A stretch of DNA of 64,000 nt from contig CM027380.1 of NCBI GenBank assembly GCA_015680905.1, positions 49,326,001-49,390,000 on the forward strand, in the 5' to 3' direction. A program made the translations under genes and the position numbers. Shown one piece after another: positions 57,371-64,000 of this stretch. Source of the DNA: Coptis chinensis (Eukaryota; Streptophyta; Magnoliopsida; Ranunculales; Ranunculaceae). Below the pieces are notes generated by a model that had not been told where the DNA came from, ran no database searches, and saw only the letters and a list, made by a program, of their open reading frames with translations. Each line of letters starts with the position of its first letter. Position 1 is the stretch's first letter.

Positions 57371-58637
57371 CATCTAATACTTGTACACTATTTTCTCATC
57401 TCCATGGTACGCGGATTTCGTTAACTACCTAGTTACTGAGGAAGTCCCCTCCTTTTGGTCACGTCCTGATCATAAAAAGTTCTTATCCACTGTAAAATAT
57501 TATTTCTAGGATGAACCCTACCTCTTTAAGTATTGTTCGACCAACTCATTCGTCATTTGATCCCCGACCGGAACACACCCACGATTATCCTTTGCCATGA
57601 ACAATCTTATGGAGGTCATTTTAGTGGAAAGAAAACTACGGCCAAGGTGTTACAATGTGGTTTTTACTGGCTTACCCTTTTTTGTGATGCACACAAACAT
57701 TGCATAGCTTGCATTCGTTGTCAGCACCTAGGTCGAATTACCAAACGAAATATGATGCCCCTAAATCCTATCTTGATTGTGGAAATTTTTGATGTTTGGG
57801 GCATTGATTTTATGGGACCCTTCCCTATTTCTCAAGGTTTTCTATACATTTTAGTCGCTGTAGACTATGTGTCCAAATGGATTGAGGCACTCGCATGTCG
57901 CTCAAATGACCATAAGACTGTCGTGAAATTTGTAAAAGAAAACATTTTCTCTCGTTTTGGTGTTCCCAAAGCTATCATCAGTGATGGGGGTACACATTTT
58001 TATAACAAAATTTTTGGGTTTTTAATGAAGAAATATGGAGTTGCTCACAAGGTTGCTACTCCATACCACCCACAAACGAGTGGCCAAGTGGAAGTCTCTA
58101 ATAGAGAGATAAAGTTTATTATGGAGAAAACTGTCAACCCATCAAGAAAGGACTGGTCTCTCCGCTTATCGGATGCCTTGTGGGCATACCGAACAACATT
58201 TAAGACACCTATAGGGATGTCTCCTTACCGCATTATTTTTGGAAAACCTTGTCATCTGCCAGTTGAACTTGAGCATCGTGCCCTTTGGGCTATCAAAAGC
58301 CTTAATTACAATATCATCGAGGTAGGCGAGAAGTAAAAACTGCAATTAAATAAGCCGGAGGAGATTCGAGTGATGCTTATGATCTCTTAAATCCTACAAA
58401 GCTAATATGAAAAGAGTGCACGACAAGCACATTTTGGCGTGAAGGATTTCAAAATTGGCCAAAATGTTTTACTATACAACCAGATTACACATCTTTCTTG
58501 GTAAATTGAAAACACGCGATGGTCCGGGTCCTTTCATTGTGTCACTGTGAAACATTATGGGGCAATCTCTTTGCTTAATCCAAAAGATAACAGTGAATTT
58601 CAAGTCAATGGACAACACCTAAAACATTACCACTAAT
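57371..58637 (+). pseudogene. Integrase of element D
   Basis: A 267-residue frame from 57533 carries the zinc finger ([11 protein letters not shown]...[14 protein letters not shown]) and core [53 protein letters not shown]. All D, D, E residues are present. It then reads [20 protein letters not shown] and stops at 58336 (EVGEK). The C-terminal region to about 58637 (KRVHDK, NGQHLKHYH) is shifted. It is the best preserved integrase in the window besides E's. Confidence 0.88.
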
Positions 58638-60099
58638 TATGCTCACGGATGTTGAAGCGCACTATTCTTCGTAATCCAAAGATACACCGACTAGATGTTT
58701 CGCTTTCATGCTCAATCTTGTTTCTATATAGGGCGCCATTTTGGTAGCCGAGCCATCTTCTATCTTATGATCTCCAAAGTTCTTTGAAGTGTGGTGGCAA
58801 GCGCCGGAACCTTAGTCCACGAAAAACTCTTTTTCAGAACCGAGTATAAATGTCTTCTGCAACACGAGCAAAAGCGTGCTTTTGGTAAACGGCGGGTACC
58901 TAAAATTTCACCTCCTTCCTTCTCTTCCCTTTTCTACTCTCTACCTCGCTAACTTCAGCTAATCATTTGGTGTAAGTCTCACTCATCACTTAATAGGGAA
59001 TGGTCGTAGTTTTTTGCTCAAACGACGCGGCGCGGAAGGACGGGTGGTGTATGCATTGCCAAACACCCTTCCTTCGCCTAGGCCCCGACTTCCTATCCGA
59101 TACTAGCCAGCTTTTTAAGGTATACTTTTGTCCGACACCACCACATGGGATAATCTCCGCCGCCGCCGTTTCTCCCACAGGGTGGGATTCATCTTGAGAA
59201 TCGACATTAAAAGACTCGATTCGTCTTGAGAATCTGGACGTAAAAGACCTCACCTTGTAGATATGTTTATATTGTTGCCTTTTCCTCCTCAGATTAAGTT
59301 TTTGCGACATGAGATTCAGATCCAACCTCAGATGTCGATACTTGGAACATAAACGGGCAATGGATTCCACCGGACCAACCATAGAATTGGTTACTTTGAG
59401 TTCCTCGGGGGCGGGTTTGAGGATAGCCGTATGTAATAAAGGCAATTTTATTAGATCAGAGCGCGACGGTCTAGGATGGTACCGGCCCTGCCCCTAACCC
59501 CATAATACATAAAGGTGAAGCCACACGCCCGGCCGGATTGGGTTCACTCCATAGCCGACATGACAGTTGTCTATGATTATAGATGGTGACTCTCCGACAT
59601 CCGGTGTTCTTCACATTTATCTCCTTTGTATATAAATAAAATCTTGGTTTATAAATAAAATACCCTCCTTCTTTTCAAAAACTCTTGTGACCTTTGAGGA
59701 TGACTCATACAATTGATAGCATTTTTGTGCCAATCATTTCAATATCTCATTCGTCTAATTCGGAGTCCAAACGAAGTCGTGGGTAAGCATTTAGATTTTT
59801 AGGTTTAAATCGGGCTTAGGCTTGATTTGGGCCGGGGAAAATTTTGGCCCAACCAAAATATCAATTTCTCGGTCCATTTAAACCCAAAAAACCGATAACA
59901 CACGCCACATTTACATCACTCTTCTTCTTAAAACCGGTTCTTGCCCCCCTCTCGATTTAGTCTCGCATGAGACGCCCACACTAAAACCAGGTCTCGCATG
60001 CGACCCTCACATCTCCAACCAAGTTTTCCTTCCACGTAACATCCCATTTCTTCCCCTCATCAAGAATCAATAGCCATCCTCTCTAAGACCGGCAAGAAT
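58638..60099. other. Spacer after integrase in element D
   Basis: Mostly unassigned. A 151-codon minus-strand ORF (59445-58990) has no recognised domain. At 59186-59246 a 30-bp unit TTCRTCTTGAGAATC... occurs twice, and TATAAATAAAAT... at 59628-59660 is a short duplication. No confident gene. Confidence 0.4.
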
Positions 60100-61264
60100 G
60101 GCCGGAGACGGATTTGTGTGGAAAGAAATTTTGGAAATTTGTTTGAAACGGGATGTTTGCTCCATTCTTTGATCTAAATTCACTCTAGAGGATGGGAGAG
60201 TTTGTTATATGCCAATGGAGGGCTTTATTCCAAGGATTTGGTGATGAAATTCTATGACAATGGGAGCTTTAATGGCGACCATTTTTGGTCACCATCGAGG
60301 GTGCTTAATTTAAGTCACACACCGTGTTGCTCTCCGGGATCAAGGGCATTCCTCTGGTCAACCACGCATCTTCAGCCAGCAGCAGTCGTGTACCCACGGA
60401 CTTACGCACCTCATGCTCGACACACGCTAATCGAGGGAGAGTACAACATCGACGGAAATGCGCCAGACGGGCTACGGTCGACGATGGAACCAAACCGCTG
60501 TGGCTCAATGGCCGGGATCTAACGTCATTGGCACCTCAAGCCTTCGGACATCAACAAGACCTTCCTCCACCTTCTCTCGATCCTCCAGAGCTTAAAGGGT
60601 AACTTCCTCGCATCGTTACCTTTCTTTTTGATATTATCACACATGCTACTCTTGGGTTAGCCCCTCTTTGCCCGTTCTAGTAACGCCAAGTTATGATTAA
60701 TCTGGGTTTTCTCGTCCGCCACCCCACTACTCCCTATACCACAATATGAGAATATGCTTGTCTTCAAGAAATGCATACAGGACTTTAGGAACCCCACAAA
60801 GACCTAGGGCTGCCGAGCATGCTAGCGTGGGATCCTCTCACCCACCCTACTTTGATGAGGCGCCATGAGTAAGATCACCCAACCCATAGAGGCCTTACGC
60901 GGTTGTGAATAGTGGTCCCAGAGACATGTACACTCGCCCTGTATCGATGAGACGCACCTTTGGGCGAAGTTAAGGACAGATATGACCACCGCCACGAAGT
61001 CGATGACAGATAAAGATGGGCTTAATTCCAAAGAGGAAATGAGAGCTTCCATGATCGTGATTTTCAGGATAATATTTCGCCCGCCGTAACCAGTTCATGG
61101 CGAATGTTCATGGCGAGCCAGATCGATTCAAAGCTCAGGTGATGGATACTCTTGGTGATATCCAGAGCAGTTAGCCTCCACCGGCTCTCGATCGCGACGA
61201 CGTCCGCAGGACTCCCCGGTTCTTCTTCCCGCAGCCCCGAGGATTCTGCTACAACACCCGAGGA
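60100..61264 (+). pseudogene. ORF-x of element D, heavily degraded
   Basis: Begins around MAGDGFVWKEILEI (60098). Correspondence to A and B is seen in GIKGIPLVNHA (their GIPPRIH region, 60339), LIEGEYNIDG (their TVTEGNYNV, 60430) and AVAQWPGSNVIGT (their QWIGRNV, 60497). A C-terminal region with DRDDVRRTPRF and PEDSATTPEDRQ-like readings lies near 61193-61264. At least six frame changes or stops. It follows pol directly, as the extra ORF of Athila elements does. Confidence 0.5.
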
Positions 61265-61664
61265 TCGCCAGTAGCTAGATTTATTCGGTCTTGTATAATA
61301 TTTATATCGATATTTTATTTACGTGTTTGCATTTTCCGTTTTTAATAGTAGATGGTTCCTAAATATTTCTATCTTGATATATTAGCTATATCTAATATAT
61401 AGGTAATAATAAATTATATACATATATATAAATATATATTTTAAATGTCATACTTTAACAACAAATTTTAACGTAAACTAACATTTTATAAAACGTTCAG
61501 AAACCGATAATGAAAACGCATAAAAAACGGTCATAAAACGGTCATGAACCACATCTAGAAAACGGTCAGAAAATGGAAATTTTCTTTCTATAAATAAGTT
61601 AAACTCTTCCTCCATATTCACCATTTAATATTCTTCCCTCTACACTTCTTATTCTAAAACCGCT
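61265..61664 (+). promoter_or_regulatory. AT-rich spacer and TATA-like leader of element D
   Basis: CTATAAATAAG at 61588, followed by a pyrimidine/A-rich leader, after ORF-x as in A and B. ORF-y would be expected next but the sequence switches to B-type LTR at 61665. Confidence 0.45.
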
Positions 61665-64000
61665 AAGAGCTTTGTAATGGTCCAAGCCTTGACCCAATCA
61701 GAGGAGCAGAAGTGGACGAAAAGTCTGTGGAAGTCAACTGCAGCTGAAGAGGCCTTTTGGTCGAAAGACCGGGTTTTGGCCTGATTCTCTGGCCCAAACC
61801 CCTGGCTCCAAGCCCATGCACGAATTTTGGATCTGAATGTATAAGAACAAAAGCTTAAGTCTTTGTTAATGGTAGATTAAATAGTAGAAATTATGGTAGA
61901 TAGCTTAGAATAGAAAGTAGCCATTAAAATAGCTTCTAGATCTAGATTTAATTGTTTTCTTTAATTAGTTTCAAATCCCTTATTAGATTAAACCTTTGAA
62001 TCTTGTTCTTCATTTGATTAGATCAATAAAGTAGTATTCTTTATCCATTTCGATTTTGTCAATTCAATTCTAGATCTAATTTCAATTCATGTCCTTAGTT
62101 CAATTTAGTCATTAAATTAGATTTCATTATTGTTTAATTAAATAAATTTCAATGCTTTATATTATGTTTAGTTTTAATATAAATGGAAATGATTGCTGGA
62201 ATGATTCAAGGCTAAACCTCCATTAGAGGGGTTGTGAAGCCTTGATGAAAGCTTGATTCGATTATCGTTAGAGTAAAATTAAATTTTCTATTCCACTCTA
62301 GAAATGATTAGTTCACCATGAGAATGGGTTTAATTGTTCACATGCTAGTTATGAATTGGTAGAAATGCCATGTATAATTAGGGATTAGGAATAACCAATT
62401 GTTCTTAGAAGCGATTCAATTCGGTTACGACGATTAAATGGTTAGTGGATTAAGTTGAGTTATGGTGGAATCAATCCCCTCTAACTCCTTTATCATAGAA
62501 TCAACGTAGCATTCCCTTAGTATTACGATAACCGACTAGTTGCATCTTGTGGGTAGTTGCATCGTAGTATAATTCCCTTAAATAAAACTCTCATAGACTT
62601 AAAAGCGACTAGTTAGATTAGAAAACATCCATGCTAGAGCACTAGGAGTGGAGCGAACTTCATTACTCCATTCCATTTCGATAGATTCGAGTTGAAGATT
62701 TGATAATTGAGATAGTAAAAGTCTAGTTATAGTTTACTTACGTTGAGAATTCATCGTTCATTTAAGTAGGTAGACTATTCATTTTTCATTTATCACAAGG
62801 CGTGTATTAGTTTGCCAACAACTTGGGCGAATCACGGCGTAATATGATGCCATTAAATCCAATCTTGATAGTAGAAATTTTTGGCGTTTGGGGTATTGAT
62901 TTCATGGGTCCTTCCCCTTTCCCACGGTTTCATTTATATTCTAGTTGCCGTGGACTCGTGTCTAAATGGATAGAGGCCATGGCTTGCGTAGCAATGACCA
63001 TAAGGCAGTTGTATTTTTATTAAGGAGTATATTTTTCTATCGGTTTGGCATTCCTAAAGCCATCATTAGTGATGGTGGAACACATTTTGCAACAGAGTTA
63101 TTGCATCCCTAGTGAAAAAGTATGGAGTTACACACAAAAGTAGCAACTCCTTATCATCCACAAACTAAGCGGACAAGTAGAAGTTTCTAATAGGAAATCA
63201 AAAAGATTTTAGAAACAAGCGTAAATCCCGATAGGAAAACCGGTCGGTGAAGCGTCTATCGGATGCCTTATGGGCGTATAGGACGGCTTTCAAAACTCCT
63301 ATAGGTATGTCTCCCTTTAGACTTGTATTTGGGAAATCATGTCATTTGCCCGTTGAATTAGAGCACCGTGCTCTGTGGGCTATAAAAAGCTGATAAGCAC
63401 CCAAAACTGTAATATTAAACCCCAAGAGACATATCATTTTGGTCGATTAAGTATTTAATAATCATGTAATAATTATATTTTTGTACTTTTGCAGGTTTCC
63501 GCAATTAAAATAAATATAGTGATAAAACATGCATCGAAATGCGGGAATCTACGAGAATATTTGAAGTTTCCCACTCGACCCACAATGAAGCCCAACAAAG
63601 CGACTAAAGCGAAGTTTCCAAAAGAACAAAACCCGGTCGCGAGAATGGGTCCACATATAAAGAAGCGACAAACTTCGAAGCTCAAATCGGATAAATCTAG
63701 ATACCGGCGTTGGCTAGTGAAGCTGCCAAGTCACGGAATCTGGGGAATATTTGAAGTTTCCCACTCAACCCCGTGAAGCCCAACAGCGACTAGAGCGAAG
63801 TTTCCAAAAGAACAAAACCAGTGCAGAATGGGTCCACATATAAAGAAGCAGCAAACTTCCGAAGCTCAAATCGGATAAATCTAGATGCCGATGTTGGCTA
63901 GTGAAGCTGCCATAGCGACCCGGGCAACGAATTCTGCGCAAGGACAAAAAGTCGTAAAAACGCCAAAATCGGCACAGCCACTGGACACACTAAGTGGGCC
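61665..64000 (+). repeat. Second copy of the B-LTR / C-integrase / D-LTR junctions
   Basis: 61665-62795 repeats B's 3' LTR from 48254 to its end. 62796-63390 repeats the C integrase fragment (49377-49973), with GIDFMG, SDGGTHF and the E-containing motif legible but shifted. 63391-64000 repeats the start of D's LTR (49974 onward), ending at the window edge. Both nested insertion junctions are at the same bases, so this is duplicated DNA, not new insertions. Confidence 0.88.

Larger units (their letters stand above)
49974..61664 (+). mobile_element. Element D: Athila-type element with gag, pol and ORF-x; 3' end missing
   Basis: 5' LTR 49974-51871, primer site, gag from 53110, protease, RT, RNase H, integrase (to about 58637), spacer, ORF-x (60100-61264) and a TATA-like leader. 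Then the sequence switches at 61665 to a copy of element B's LTR. No polypurine tract or 3' LTR is seen. It is inserted in C's integrase gene. D's LTR is of a different subfamily from A/B/C, and its protein code is more divergent, with many indels. Confidence 0.8.

Noticed and set aside
63391-64000. 3' LTR of element D
   Set aside because: Preceded by the C integrase fragment at exactly the same junction as at 49974, not by a polypurine tract, so it is a duplicated 5' LTR start.

Overview
This window is plant nuclear DNA made almost entirely of nested LTR retrotransposons. No intact host gene is visible. The evidence is AT-rich non-coding DNA, Ty3/gypsy polyproteins of the Athila/Tat type, a Ty1/copia reverse transcriptase, plant-type LINE remnants, a small MITE, and primer binding sites matching the 3' end of tRNA-Asp. 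Every large reading frame is broken by stops or frameshifts, so this is silenced, decaying heterochromatin, probably from a eudicot. The species cannot be told from the sequence.

Layout: 1-1319 is a minus-strand copia reverse transcriptase fused in frame to a LINE zinc-finger tail. 1320-1893 and 13257 to about 14000 are the two halves of a divergent Athila-like LTR, split by element A (1899-13251, minus strand, both LTRs, matching 5-bp target duplication ATTAG). Element E (14349-27521, minus strand) is a gag-pol element with a MITE in one LTR, a LINE fragment between primer site and gag, and a truncated right LTR. 27733-30314 is an LTR-like repeat (F). Element C (plus strand, from 30315) has gag, protease, RT, RNase H and integrase. 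Element B (36988-49376, plus strand, target duplication CAAGA) sits inside C's integrase gene, which resumes at 49377. Element D (plus strand, from 49974) is inserted further along the same integrase gene. It has gag, full pol and an extra downstream ORF, but no 3' LTR in the window. At 61665 the sequence restarts as a copy of 48254 onward (B LTR, C integrase, D LTR), so about 13.4 kb appears to be tandemly duplicated, or misassembled.

How the parts relate: A, B and C share LTRs and gag. A and B both lack RT, RNase H and integrase and carry instead a protease-linked extension plus two extra ORFs, called here ORF-x and ORF-y. They look like a non-autonomous lineage that would need pol from a C-like partner. 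D also carries ORF-x after pol. In A, B and D a TATA-like motif follows ORF-x, and in A and B polypurine-tract-like motifs recur after several ORF modules. Together these suggest that the 3' half of these elements is modular and perhaps separately expressed.

Limits: similarities were judged by eye. No alignment, database search or divergence estimate was run. Domain names are from recognised motifs; boundaries of degenerate regions are approximate.
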